Shown: positions 10,775-20,919 of the stretch, in pieces
Position numbering within the stretch: position 1 is the first letter of the stretch
How the letters are laid out: each line of letters opens with the position of its first letter
From: Guillardia theta CCMP2712
Lineage: Eukaryota > Cryptophyceae > Pyrenomonadales > Geminigeraceae
Length of the DNA: 64,000 nucleotides
Direction of reading: 5' to 3'
Assembly (NCBI RefSeq): GCF_000315625.1
Contig: NW_005434617.1
Location: 275,958-339,957, forward strand
Notes under the pieces: generated by a model
What the model was told of the DNA's origin: nothing
The model's input: the letters and a program-made list of their open reading frames with translations, nothing else
The model's database searches: none
Program-made: the position numbers and the translations under genes

Positions 10775-12979
10775 ATGACTACAAGATATCGCATCCCCTC
10801 CTCGGCCTACCCGGTCCCCCCTGCCTCTATCCATTCCACAAATCCTCTCCATCCGCCATCTGACAAGCCGAACAATATCATCGAGCACACCAAGAAAGAT
10901 GCAACTGGCAGGGTCTCCGTCAAGAAGTATCTCAAGGGAGCTCTCCTGGGGAAGGGAGGCTTCGCAAAATGCTTCCAAGTGACCGACCTGGACACGAAGG
11001 AGGACTGGGCTTGCAAGATCATCCAAAAGTCCTCGCTGACCAAGCAGAGACACAAGCAGAAGTTGCAGTCGGAGATCAAGATCCACAAGTCCCTCAGCCA
11101 CAAGAACATCGTTAGGTTCCATGATGTGTTCGAGGACAAGGAGAATGTCTACATCGTCATGGAACTGTGCCCTAACCAGACGATGCTCGAGCACGTGAAG
11201 CGCAGGAAGCGGCTGTCAGAATCTGACACCAGACGGTTCATGCTTCAGATCCTGGACGCTGTTCGCTTCATGCACCAGTACAGAGTGATCCATCGAGACC
11301 TGAAGTTGGGGAACTTCTTCCTGGGCAAGAACAATGAGGTCAAGATCGGGGACTTCGGGCTCGCCTGCAAGCTGCAGTTTGACGGGGAGAGAAAGAAGAC
11401 TCTGTGCGGCACCCCCAACTACATCGCACCTGAGGTGCTGGACGGGAAGGACGGCCACAGCTACGAGGTTGACATCTGGAGCATTGGCGTCATCCTGTAC
11501 ACCTGCCTGGTGGGCAAGCCTCCCTTCGAGACGGCTGACGTGAAGTCGACATACAAGCTGATCCAGTCAAACACGTACTCGTTCCCTCCTCGGCTGGAGA
11601 TCAGCGAGTCAGCCAAGGCGCTTGTGAGGTCGATCCTGCAGTCGAGGCCAGAGAAGAGGCCGTCGATCGAGGACATCATGAGGGACGACTTCTTCCTCGG
11701 GCAGGGGATCGCGCTGCTGCAGGGCAGGGACGACCCGCTGAACACAAGCGGGAACAACAGCGGGAACCGAGGGAAGCTCAAGGACGCCCTGATCTTCTCC
11801 AGCTCGTCCAACACTGCTCCAACCGATGCCCGCGCGCCCCTCCAGCCCGTGCAGGAGGTGAAGAACGTGGAGCAGGACAAGAACAAGAAGGTCAGGGCGG
11901 ACGGAGCCCCGTTGGGCCTGGCATCCTGCAACATAGAGAGGAAGCCGATGACTATCCTGTCTGGCCTGTCGTCGGTTGGGAACATCTATCGGCCGATGCT
12001 GCAACAGCAGGTTGCCGGGGAGGATATGCAGAGGAACAGCGACAGGGACTCGGAGTCGTCACCCACCAAGAAAGTGACGAAGCAGATGGGAGCGCTGGAT
12101 GTCAAGGACAAGACCAACTTTCTCCTCCCGACTTCCTCCTCCTCCTCCTCCTCCGATCCAGCCACTACCATTCAACGGAAGGCCTCCGACTGCGGGTCGG
12201 ACGCGGCATCCTCTGCATCCACAGCCAGCGCGCCTGTCTCGGCGAGGTCGGACAAGGATGTCCCGGTGGCATCGGCCGCCGTTGAGGACGAGCATGCGAT
12301 GAGGAACATGCACAACAACATCACTGCAGCCCTGAGCTCGGCGGTCAAGGGGTCGTCGTCGTACGTGGGGACCCTGCCGCTGCCCCAGGTGTGGGTGAGC
12401 AGCTGGGTGGACTACTCGAAGAAGTATGGGCTGGGGTACAAGCTGAGCAACGATCAGTACGGAGTGTTTTTTAACGACTCGACCAAGATCCTGCTGCAGT
12501 TGGACGGGAGCTCGTTCGAGTACATGGAGAGGCAAAGAATGGACGGGAACAACGTCAAGTTTGACAAGCGATCGAGCTACACGATGGGTGAGCGGCCTGC
12601 AGAGCTGAACAAGAAGGTGACGCTGCTGGGGCACTTCAAGAACTACCTCAACGACTCGAGCAAGGTAGAAGGAGGAGACAAGGGGAAGGAGGCCTTCGAC
12701 CGGAGCAACGTGGCGAAGGAGACAGAGGATGGAATCTACGTGAGGAAGTGGATGAGGACGAGGCACTCGGTCATCTTCCGCCTCAGCAACAACTGCTTCC
12801 AGATCTCCTTCAACGACGACTCTGAAGTCTTCCTGTGGGCCTCCAGGAGGTGGGTCACGTACCGGAGTAGGACGAAGCCGCTGCGCACGATGGACCTCAA
12901 GGATGCGGCATGCGATGCCGACATTGCCAAGAGGCTCAAGTACGCGGATGACATCCTGGTGCAGCTGCTGGCGGCCTGA
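10775..12979 (+). CDS. PLK: Polo-like kinase (intronless)
   Basis: Ser/Thr kinase that drives mitotic entry, centrosome/basal-body function and cytokinesis. It is one 734-codon exon. The catalytic domain spans about residues 52-310: glycine loop GKGGFAKC (59-66), Lys81 in ACKII, HRDLKLGN (173-180), DFG (193-195), activation-loop Thr209 before LCGTPNYIAPE, and the APE motif at 218-220. The linker (about 315-530) is Ser-rich and disordered. Two polo boxes follow: PB1 from about residue 535 with the signature WVSSWVDYSKKYGLGY, and PB2 about 650-732 (ISFNDDSEVFLWAS), which together bind phosphopeptides. Domain order and length are normal for PLK1-type kinases. The lack of introns contrasts with the intron-rich neighbours. 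A 26-bp palindrome lies 137 bp upstream. Confidence 0.97.
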   Translation: MTTRYRIPSSAYPVPPASIHSTNPLHPPSDKPNNIIEHTKKDATGRVSVKKYLKGALLGKGGFAKCFQVTDLDTKEDWACKIIQKSSLTKQRHKQKLQSEIKIHKSLSHKNIVRFHDVFEDKENVYIVMELCPNQTMLEHVKRRKRLSESDTRRFMLQILDAVRFMHQYRVIHRDLKLGNFFLGKNNEVKIGDFGLACKLQFDGERKKTLCGTPNYIAPEVLDGKDGHSYEVDIWSIGVILYTCLVGKPPFETADVKSTYKLIQSNTYSFPPRLEISESAKALVRSILQSRPEKRPSIEDIMRDDFFLGQGIALLQGRDDPLNTSGNNSGNRGKLKDALIFSSSSNTAPTDARAPLQPVQEVKNVEQDKNKKVRADGAPLGLASCNIERKPMTILSGLSSVGNIYRPMLQQQVAGEDMQRNSDRDSESSPTKKVTKQMGALDVKDKTNFLLPTSSSSSSSDPATTIQRKASDCGSDAASSASTASAPVSARSDKDVPVASAAVEDEHAMRNMHNNITAALSSAVKGSSSYVGTLPLPQVWVSSWVDYSKKYGLGYKLSNDQYGVFFNDSTKILLQLDGSSFEYMERQRMDGNNVKFDKRSSYTMGERPAELNKKVTLLGHFKNYLNDSSKVEGGDKGKEAFDRSNVAKETEDGIYVRKWMRTRHSVIFRLSNNCFQISFNDDSEVFLWASRRWVTYRSRTKPLRTMDLKDAACDADIAKRLKYADDILVQLLAA

Positions 12980-13142
12980 GGTTGAGCTGGAGACATTTGG
13001 CTGTTTTTTTTCCATCTTTTCGGTTATTCTTTGATACGCTTAATAAGAAATTGTTTGTGAAACTTACTCACCTCCTCTCCTTTCTTGTGTCTTCTTTCCG
13101 AACCTCATTCCTCGTCTTCCGTCCGCTTCTATCCTTACTCCC

Positions 13143-13170
13143 CCATCATCATCATCATCATCATCATCAT
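13143..13170. repeat. (ATC)n run
   Basis: A run of about nine ATC/CAT trinucleotides lies between the convergent 3' ends of the Polo kinase and FKBP genes. Confidence 0.9.
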
Positions 13171-13206
13171 ACACTGGCTCTCTCCTCTCATACTCTCCGT
13201 GAGAGT

Positions 13207-14233
13207 TCAGGAGATGCTGAGAAGTTCTACTTCAAAGATGAGAGTGCTGTTAGGAGGGATCTCAGGAGGCGATCCTCGTTTGCCGTAACCCAACCTGCCA
13301 TGACGTATCAAGCCCACATCCCTGCTCTCCCCTCCTCCTCAACCCCTCCCGCATGTCTTCCCCTCCTCCCTCCTATCCTCCCCCTCGCCTTCCTCCACTC
13401 CTCTCGCCTCCTCCTCCTCCCTGCCCTCCTCCTCCTCCTCTCCTCCCATGCACCAACTTTGGAGGGATGGTGAGCTTGCGTTTGCCCCCTTTCTTCATGC
13501 CCTTCACGCCTCGGTCCCATCCCTTGATCACTTCCCCGGCATCGATCGTGAACTTGAACCGGCTCGACGCGTCAAACTGTGTCCCGTCCTCCAACCTCCC
13601 CACGTACTTCATCGTTACCGTGTCCTGCGACTCTGCAGTCTTTCCTTCCCCCACCTTCATGTCCTCCACCACCATCTTCTCTTCCTCAGGCTCCTCATAC
13701 TCCTCCCCAGGAATACTGTAGCTGCTCTTGTTCTGCACGAGCTTCCCGTTTGCCACGGCCTTCTTCAGCACCTTGAGGACAAGAGTGTTGTTGTCCACTC
13801 CTGTGCTTGCTTTCACAAACTTCTTGATGTACACGAGGCTGCTGCCGCTGCCGATTGGAAGTCAACTCAAAAGAAGATCTGCTCCGGATATGGCACTCCC
13901 ATTTCCATCATCAAAACCATCATCACCATCATCACCATCATCACCATCATCACCATCATCACCATCATCACCATCATCACCATCATCACCATCATCACCC
14001 TCTCAATCTCAATCTCAATGTACATCTCCATCTACATCTCCATCTACACATACTTCTACATCTACATCTACATCTACATCTACATCTACATCTACATCTA
14101 CATCTGCATCTACATCTACATCTACATCTACATCTACATCTACATCTACATCTACATCTACATCATCTCACCTCTTCTTCTTCTCTTCTCTGATCGCTCG
14201 CTTGATCGTTTCCAGCAAATCCTCCTTAGCCAT
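13207..14233 (-). CDS. FKBP-type peptidyl-prolyl isomerase with an N-terminal linker-histone-like winged helix
   Basis: Three exons, 14233-14172, 13847-13458 and 13294-13207, give an in-frame 540-nt CDS (179 aa). The N-terminus [20 protein letters not shown] is followed by [16 protein letters not shown] ... [17 protein letters not shown], which matches the pattern of the H1/H5 (H15) globular winged helix (IKKYI ... LKKxVxxGxLVQxKG). The FKBP domain then occupies about residues 80-179: [44 protein letters not shown], and [17 protein letters not shown] at the end. The family catalyses cis-trans prolyl isomerisation. The fusion suggests a nuclear, chromatin-associated isomerase; that is inference. 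The first intron carries long ATCACC and ACATCT arrays. Confidence 0.85.
13905..14165. repeat. (ATCACC)n followed by (ACATCT)n arrays
   Basis: Two adjacent hexanucleotide arrays, about 90 bp of CATCATCAC and about 145 bp of CATCTACATCTA, fill most of the first intron of the FKBP gene. Poly-His, poly-Ser/Thr and poly-Ile/Tyr ORFs across them are artefacts. Confidence 0.95.
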
Positions 14234-14624
14234 TATCCCGACGACCTCAGCCAACCCCACCCCTACCCCCTCTTTTTCCTTCAGACACCACCCACATTTA
14301 TACTTCAAACTCACCCCCCAAGAACAGCCCAAGGACCCACCCCACAGAGATAAGGCCTTGCAAGGACCTTTTATCAGCATGCAGATAGCAAGGGAACAGA
14401 TGGGAACAAGTGCGAGAGAGGAGGAGGAGAGGAGGAGAGGAGGAAGAAGAAGGGGACAAGAGAAGGAAGAGGACAAGGAGGAGGAGGAGGAGATGAGGAG
14501 GAGGAGGAGGAGAGGAGAAGCAGGAGAAGCAGGGGGGGGCGGGGGAGGAGAGGAGAAGAGGAGGACGAAGACCAGGAGGGGAGCAGAGGAGGACGAGGAC
14601 GAGGACGAGGACGAGGAGGACGAG

Positions 14625-14660
<36 letters not shown>

Positions 14661-14781
14661 GATGAGGACGAGGGGTGCTTGAAAGGAAGGCGAGCTTCCT
14701 TGTGGAGTACCAAAGATTGGGAAGGAGGAAAGGAGAGATCGTCCTGCCGCAGACACCCTTGAACGGATCCCCTGACTTGAC
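14234..14781. other. Divergent promoter region with a purine/(GAGGAC)n tract
   Basis: This lies between the FKBP start (minus) and the TMEM164-like start (plus). It contains a GA-rich tract and a (GAGGAC)n array at about 14585-14670. The open frames across it are low-complexity and not credible genes. Confidence 0.6.
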
Positions 14782-17058
14782 ATGCTTGTCTCTCACCCCA
14801 ATATGCAGGAGGAGGAGGGAGAGAGAGGAGAGGAAGCAGAGAAAGCGCGAACCTACATCATGAACATTGTGGACGATTTTCTCACTTGGGGGGGAGGTAC
14901 TGCCCTGACCCACCAGCTTCTAACTGACTCGATCATGATGAAAGACTTGCTGTTCAAGTTCCGTCCAGACTTCCCCTTCGAACGTCCCACAAGGTCAGCA
15001 CGCGTCCCGTCGTTGCACTCATGACAGCGATCTCCCAGCTCTATCCCAGCCTCTTGGTACATCAGCCCCAAGCAGACTTTCGGGGAACTGGTTGTGTGGA
15101 ATCTCTTCTTCTGGACGCTGACTTACGTGATCTTCATGGTGAGTTGACAAGCCTCGCCATGCTCGTCTCACGCGCATTGGCTGCAGAGATGCGACTTTAG
15201 GAGGAGGCTCGGCCTTCCGAAACATGGCGTGAGGAAAGTGACGTATGGAGACGTGTTCTTGGGGTGAGGAGCGAGGGAGAGTGACCGGAGGGAGGGGGGA
15301 GGAAAGGAAAGCAAGTGGAAGAGTGTGTGGGAGGGAGGGAGGGGGGAGGGAGCAGAGGGGAGGAGGGAGGGGGGAGGGAGGGGGAGTATGCGCAGATGGT
15401 TCACCAGGTACTTTCAGGACACAGGTATTGGCGAGCTTGCTGTGGGTACTCTACTATAAGTACCTCACCAACACGGTCGTCTACATCCTCCAGCCCTGCC
15501 ACCTCGTCTCCATGTGAGATGGGACCGGTCCTGCTTCCTTGCCGCTGCTGATGACTGGAGGTAGCATGCTAGTCTATCTCTTCTGGTGCAGGGACATCGC
15601 GCACGGTGTGAAGAGGGAGAAGACTGAAGTCAGCGCCTGACATCCTCCTTCTCCTCCTCTCCTCCTCCTCCTCTCCTCCTCTCCTCCTCCTCCTCTCCTC
15701 CTCTCCTCCTCTTTCCTCCTCCTCTTCTCCTCCTCCTCGCAGGCTCGCTAATCTTCTCCATGTTCACGCACATGAATGTTGGGACGCTCCTCGCCCTCGG
15801 TGTGTTCAGCTCCTTCTGTCNNNNNNNNNNNNNNNNNNNNNNNNNNNNNNNNNNNNNNNNNNNNNNNNNNNNNNNNNNNNNNNNNNNNNNNNNNNNNNNN
15901 NNNNNNNNNNNNNNNNNNNNATTCAATTTCTTCGTCCTCCACGTCCTCCTTGCTGTTGCTCCTCTGCACTTCGAGTGGCAGGAGGTGCTGCCTCCCTCCT
16001 CTTATCTCTCTCTCTCCTCCTCCTCTCTTCCCTCCTCCTTCCTCGCCCGGCTTCTGACTCATTTTCTCCCCGCTTCCCCTCCCTGCTCTCCCTTCCCCCT
16101 CCTCTACCTGCTCTTGTTCTCCTCCTTTCTCGTCCTGTTCCACTTGCTGGCTGAATGGCTCCTTGCAGTCGTTCCCCTTCAAGAAGGGACTGTTTGCTGT
16201 CACGGTGAGAAGCGAGTCGAGAGAAGAGAGGAGGAAGCAAGCGGAGAGAGGAAGGAGGGGCGAGCAGTGAGTTTGAGGGGGGGAGGAGGGGGGGAGACAA
16301 GGGAAAATTACTTATGACAATGGGAGGAAATGATGGAGCAGGAGCAGAGAGAGGTGAAGGAGACGGAAATTCAAAGAAGGGGCAGCAGCAGCAGCAGAGG
16401 CAGCAAAGGCGGCGGCAGCGGCAGCGGCAGCGGCAGCAGCAGCAGCAGCAGCAGAGGCAGCAGTAGCAGTAGCAGCAGCAGCAGCAGCAGCAATGTTTTC
16501 GTTTTCATCCTCACGAGGGAGTAGATGGGTTTTGCTCTCCTCGGCATCTTGCACTGGACCATCCTCCTTCCAGGTGACAATAGTCTCCTCCTGCCCACCA
16601 CCGCCCTCCCCCCATTCCCTCCTCCTCCTCCTCCTTCTCCTCCTCCTCCTCTGCCTATTCGTCCACATTCGTGACGAATGAGGCTCAGTGTCCATCCTCG
16701 TCGGCAACAACATCAACTACATGATGAGTCCTCCCAAGGGGCCCCTGCTCTGGTTTGGTAAGGAGGGCGAGGAGGACGAGAGGGAAAGTTTTCTCATGTG
16801 TCGAGCAGGCGATCACTACAGATCAATCCAAACGTTCGGAACCTACCTCCTCCTCCTCCTTCCCGGTGAGACGTTTTACATCAGCCCCCACCATCTTCGT
16901 CATTTGTATCCTCCTCGTCTCCTCCGCTCACTCCAGCTCAGGGCTGCTGTTCCCTGCCATGGTGGACTTGGCAAAGAGGATGTCGGGGAAGGTGAGGGAG
17001 AGGGTGGGAGTTGGGGAGGGTGATGTTTGCCCAGTGGAGAAGACAGAAGTCAGCGTGA
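14782..17058 (+). CDS. TMEM164-like multi-pass membrane protein
   Basis: About 14 small exons with agreeing phases: 14782-14896, 14945-14993, 15066-15138, 15187-15263, 15418-15513, 15565-15605, 15743-15799 or beyond, (gap), ?-15984, 16169-16204, 16525-16573, 16689-16757, 16809-16865, 16885-16991 and 17035-17058. Alternative in-frame starts are Met 14803 and Met 14860. Hydrophobic segments include ELVVWNLFFWTLTYVIFM, VLASLLWVLYYKYL, MLVYLFWC and TIFVICILLVSSAH. The motif VVYILQPCHLVS matches the position of the NPCH motif of TMEM164, where Cys and His act in acyl transfer that makes ether phospholipids. HMNVGTLLAL and VGNNINYMMSPPKGP match later conserved segments. The C-terminus (MSGKWRRQKSA) is basic. 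The family call rests on remembered motifs; part of the middle is in the gap. Confidence 0.6.
15821..15920. other. Assembly gap (100 N)
   Basis: A run of exactly 100 N, usually a placeholder for unknown length, interrupts the TMEM164-like gene after its HMNVGTLLAL segment. Confidence 0.99.
16378..16494. repeat. (AGC)n array
   Basis: AGC/GGC trinucleotides lie within an intron of the TMEM164-like gene. They give poly-Ser and poly-Ala ORFs that are not coding. Confidence 0.9.
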
Positions 17059-17116
17059 GAGAGGATGGGAAGAAAGACGGAAAGCACAAGATGAAGTATG
17101 TGAAGCAACCCAAGGA

Positions 17117-17268
17117 CTCTCCTCCTCCTCCTCCTCCTCCTCCTCCTCCTCCTCCTCCTCCTCCTCCTCCTCCTCACTCACTCACTCACTCACTCACTCA
17201 ATCACTCACTCACTCACTCACTCACTCAATCACTCACTCACTCACTCAATCACTCACTCACTCACTTC
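17117..17268. repeat. (TCC)n then (ACTC)n arrays
   Basis: About 58 bp of TCC repeats are followed directly by about 90 bp of CACT tetranucleotides, some as CAAT. They lie between the convergent 3' ends of the TMEM164-like and thioredoxin genes. Confidence 0.95.
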
Positions 17269-17345
17269 TCGTCCCAACATGCATCTTCTCCCTCTTCATC
17301 TTCGTCATATCAAGGGAAGGTCGTGTTTCATTCCATAACATCCTG

Positions 17346-18061
17346 TCATGTCAACTTCTGTGCCAACTTCGCCTCCAACGTGCTCTTGGGCACTGCTCCG
17401 ATGATTGTATCCAGCTTCTCTCCATCCTTGAACAGCATCAGCGTTGGGATACTTCTGATCCCATACTCCGTTGCCGTCTCCTGGTTCTCGTCCGTGTTGA
17501 TCTGAACCAACTTCAGCTTCCCCTTGTAGTCTGCCGCGATCTCGTCCAGGACGGGCTTGATCATCCGGCACGGCCCGCACCATGGCGCCCAGAAGGAGAC
17601 CAGGGTCGGCACTGCGGATTCCCAGTGAGACACAGCAGCTGGGGTAGCAGGAGGAGGAGAAGACGGGGAGAGGGGGTGGAGCAAGGCTGAGGGGTTGAAG
17701 GGAAAGGAGAGGGGTAGAAGGGAAGCGACTTGGAGGCGAGACGTCGTGGAAGGAATGCGGAGGTCGAGGACGTGAACGAGGAGGGGTGGGAGCGAGAGAG
17801 AGGGAGGGAGAGGTAAGGGGTAGAGGGAGGGGGGGTGGTACCTTCAGAGTCAAGCACGAGGTCCTTGAATGAAGCGTCTGTCGCGTCCGTGCATGACATG
17901 CGAAGGGAGAAGGGAGCCGTCCTGACCGTCTCCTGCTGCGATCTGCACACTTGCTGCGTCGCATGCGGCACTTGAAACGGGGCGCGAAAACTCGTACGGA
18001 AGGCGGTGGACTGATTTAGAGTTAACGCTAGCACTGCTAGCAGGAGGCTGAGACGCAGCAT
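17346..18061 (-). CDS. Thioredoxin with bipartite plastid-targeting presequence
   Basis: Two exons, 18061-17842 and 17611-17346, are joined in phase 1 (161 aa). The start follows an acceptor (GGTTGCAG|ATG), so a 5'-UTR intron is likely. The N-terminus [20 protein letters not shown] is a signal peptide. It is followed by [18 protein letters not shown], a basic, Phe-led transit-peptide-like stretch; Phe at +1 is the hallmark of proteins crossing all membranes of complex red-lineage plastids. The thioredoxin fold has the active site [11 protein letters not shown], then the conserved cis-Pro in [10 protein letters not shown] and [16 protein letters not shown]. It is most like m-type thioredoxins, which reduce plastid enzyme disulfides. 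Length is normal after cleavage. Confidence 0.93.
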
Positions 18062-18879
18062 CTGCAACCTGGTGAGCAAGAGATGAGAGGAGGAGAGAGT
18101 CTGGTGCTGGTTTCGATTGCTACATGCTCTCTACAGGCATTGGCTCTCCAGAGTCAAGTGCCCAACCAGAAGCCACGTTAAGTTCTTAGTTGCTGACCAA
18201 GGTTTCTCGTCTAGTCTCCTCTTCAAGTATTTTCTCGTCTCTGATCTCATGGCTTTCATTCTCAGTCCACGTTTTCCTGAATGCTTCAACCCATCTCGTG
18301 CATTCTCGGCATCTGCGCTTATTGTCCACCTGCGCACTCATCGCCTTCTCCCTCTTCGCACACTTCGTTTCCTCAACCTGACCCTCCCTCATCTAATCCC
18401 GGCACTCGTCCTTGTCCTCTCCTCCCGATCGTCCTGCTCCTCCTGTCACTCATCCTCTCGTCGTCTTCAAGTAATCATCATTACTCTCCTCCTCCTCCTC
18501 CTCCGCCTCCTCCTCCTCCTCCTCCTCCTCCTCCTCCTCCTCCTCCTCCTGCGTGGGCTTCTCGATTCATTACATCATCTTCCACCCCATTCGCTTACCC
18601 CACCCCACCTTGGTGCCATCACAACTTTCATAACCCTATCATTCACATACCGGACCCCTTCTCAGACTACCTCCACCCACTAAGTTTGAATAATACCCCT
18701 CAGAATTACTCATATTTCCCTGCCATTACCCATACATATTGATGATTCCCCGCAATATGACCCTGCCTGTCAAGTAGTGACCCCCCATACTTCAAAAGTA
18801 CCCCTGCTTTCAGCGAAATAACCCCCATTCCCAGATTCCTTACAGCCTAGCCTCGATAGTTGAGTGGGGATGAGGCTTC
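18062..18879. other. Intergenic, pyrimidine-rich with a (CTC)n run; no gene
   Basis: This contains a CTC array at about 18485-18550 and a C-rich ACCCC segment at 18595-18850, similar in style to 9363-10612. The open frames are low-complexity. Confidence 0.55.
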
Positions 18880-19560
18880 CACGGAAGCCTCCGGACCGTT
18901 CAACACGGTTGTGAAACCGGGCCGGGCCGAGTACGGTAGTACGGCGGTCGGTGACCGTGGCACTCAGTCAGTTGGGCCGGGCCCGGGGGCCGGTCACGCC
19001 GTCGGCCGGTCCGGGCTCAGTCACCCCGGCGTCCGGCGGTGCGTGCGGGGCCCGGCCCAGACGGCCGCATCATCCGGCGGATTCGATTGATCCAATTGCA
19101 GCGAAAGGTGACTCTGTGACCGTTCGAGTCGCGGCACAGCCTGGGCTTGCCAACTGAAAGTTGTGAGCCCGCCGTCAGGGCCCTGCCCGGGCTGGCGACC
19201 GTACCGTGGCACGGACCGTCCGAGGCACTCGGAGTGCCAGTGGCACCGGGCCGCCGCCTCAGGGCCTCGCGGCGCCGCACTGTGCGATACTATGATAGGC
19301 ACTGTCACAGTGACGCCCCGGCGCCGCTGAGAGAACTCAGGCTGCATCACTGTCATGTACTCAGGCTAGGGGGCGCGGCTGTCACCGTGTGTACTACCTG
19401 TGACAGTTGTAAAGTCGATGTCTGAGTCTCCGACGCGCCGGGATCGGATCGAATGATACTACTGATCGGAGCCTCGGAGCCCGGCGGCCGGGCCGCAAGT
19501 CAGTAGCCTGGAGTCCGGCGGCGCCCGGCTACTGATAGTACTCAAAACGGTTTCTTGACG
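18880..19560. repeat. GC-rich, CpG-rich island 1
   Basis: About 680 bp with very high GC, built from recurring short words such as CTCAGTCA, CGGGCCGG, GGAGTCCGG and ACCGTAC. There is no splice-supported coding frame. It is the first of eight islands with the same vocabulary in this window. Confidence 0.6.
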
Positions 19561-19625
19561 GTTACATTTCATAGGAGGTCTTAGAAGGATATACGGGCGT
19601 ATGACCTGATACAAGACGAAGAGCC

Positions 19626-20801
19626 ATGCAGTTTGCTAGCCCAACAGCGGCAAAGCTGGCGGCGTGTGCGGGGGTTCCGATCCTCCTCCTCCTCCTCCTC
19701 CTCCTCGACCGTACTCCCTCCCCCAGTCTCCTCCTTGCGAGGTCGCATGCTTCACTTCGCTCTCCCTTCATGGCGAGACGGGCGGTCGGTGGTGCTAGGA
19801 TGCAGTCGCTTCTGCTTCCATGGTACGAGACCGTGTCGGTGGGAGATGGCACAGGGCCGGAGAGCACGAGCTACTGGAAGGTCCCACCGCAGACCTCACT
19901 TCGAGGAGGGTTCCCGGCTCCCCCCAACAACTTCCAGGTGAGCTGAGTAGCGGTGCGAGGGCAGCAGTCCGTCTGACCCCTGGCAGGATCCCACCATCTG
20001 GAATGCCGACAGCGTGTTGAACGGTGGGAACAAGGAATGGTCAGAGGAGGATGCAGCTCTGCATGCCTACAACATGGTAAGAAGATTCGCGGCTGATCCG
20101 CTCGTTGCCCCCTGATGGCGTCATGCAGCAACGGTGGAGGAACAAGATCCTGGACGAGCAGGTCGAGAAGCAGGAGAATATGTGGAACCTCATGAACCGA
20201 GCGGACTTTTGCGACAGATACTGTGGGGGGGACAGAGGTAGAGGCTGCTGCAGATGCTGCTTGCTTGTCGCCCGCTCACCTGCTCTTGTAGACTGGGGTA
20301 ACATGTGCTATCGCTGCCACGGATGGAACGAACTCAGGTCCGACCACCGGACTGCCACGTTGAACCATGCGGAGAAGGTGAGGAGTCGGAGGGGGCAGCG
20401 ATTGATGATGATAACGTGGCTTGTGATGAACCGATGAGGATGTAGAGGTTGGGATGAACATGATGAAGGTGTGAAAGCAGTTGTCTGAAATTGAGATGAT
20501 ACAAAAATCGATCCGATAGACAGACAGACAGACAGACAGGATGAGGAGGAGTCAACGATTGCTCTAGTACTGATGTAAGTATCTTCAGCAGGGTGCCAAG
20601 GGTGACAAGGGGAGCGACAAGCAGAGCAGCAAGAGCAAGAGCAAGGAGGAGCTTGCCAAGAACCTCAGGAAGCTCGCGGACGATGCCATCAAGGCCCTGG
20701 CCGACCTCGACGCTCCTCGCACGGAGGCTGGGAAGGAGCTGGAGGAGAAGACGGCGGACAAGATGCAGAAGATCCTCCAGTCGATCAAGAAGGAGAGCTA
20801 A
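19626..20801 (+). CDS. Signal-peptide protein with Cys motif and Lys-rich helical tail, unknown function
   Basis: Five exons, 19626-19937, 19987-20076, 20129-20237, 20292-20377 and 20592-20801, with consistent phases give 268 aa. The N-terminus has a hydrophobic core made of Ile plus eight Leu, encoded by a (CTC)n microsatellite, then a long basic stretch (LLLARSHASLRSPFMARRA), so targeting to the secretory path or plastid is likely. The centre is polar with Trp (DPTIWNADSVL, EWSEEDAALHAYNM) and contains CDRYCGGDRDWGNMCYRC, four Cys that could bind a metal or form disulfides. The tail is Lys/Glu/Ala-rich and helical (SKSKSKEELAKNLRKLADDA ... MQKILQSIKKES). I do not recognise the family. Confidence 0.75.
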
Positions 20802-20919
20802 GGGAGGGCACTAGGGAGCCATGGGTACTGAAACATCTTGTTTGAGTCGTTTTCTTTTGCTGTGTGTATTCTTACATTACATAATTTACATCTTTGGAGC
20901 TGCTGCTTCGCTGTTGCTG

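Noticed and set aside
10616-13015. Long minus-strand ORFs (192 and 318 codons) antisense to the Polo kinase
   Set aside because: They are shadows of a GC-biased coding exon; no domains, no splice logic, composition rich in Arg/Val/His as expected for antisense frames.
13905-14000. Possible CRISPR-like regular repeat
   Set aside because: Pure hexanucleotide tandem array without unique spacers, in a eukaryotic intron.
13448-14353. Poly-His/poly-Ser/poly-Ile-Tyr plus-strand ORFs of up to 344 codons
   Set aside because: They read through the ATCACC and ACATCT arrays in the FKBP intron and through the antisense of FKBP exons.
14168-14913. Ser-, Leu- and Arg/Pro-rich ORFs across the (GAGGAC)n tract
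   Set aside because: Low-complexity repeat translated in all frames; no splice or start context.
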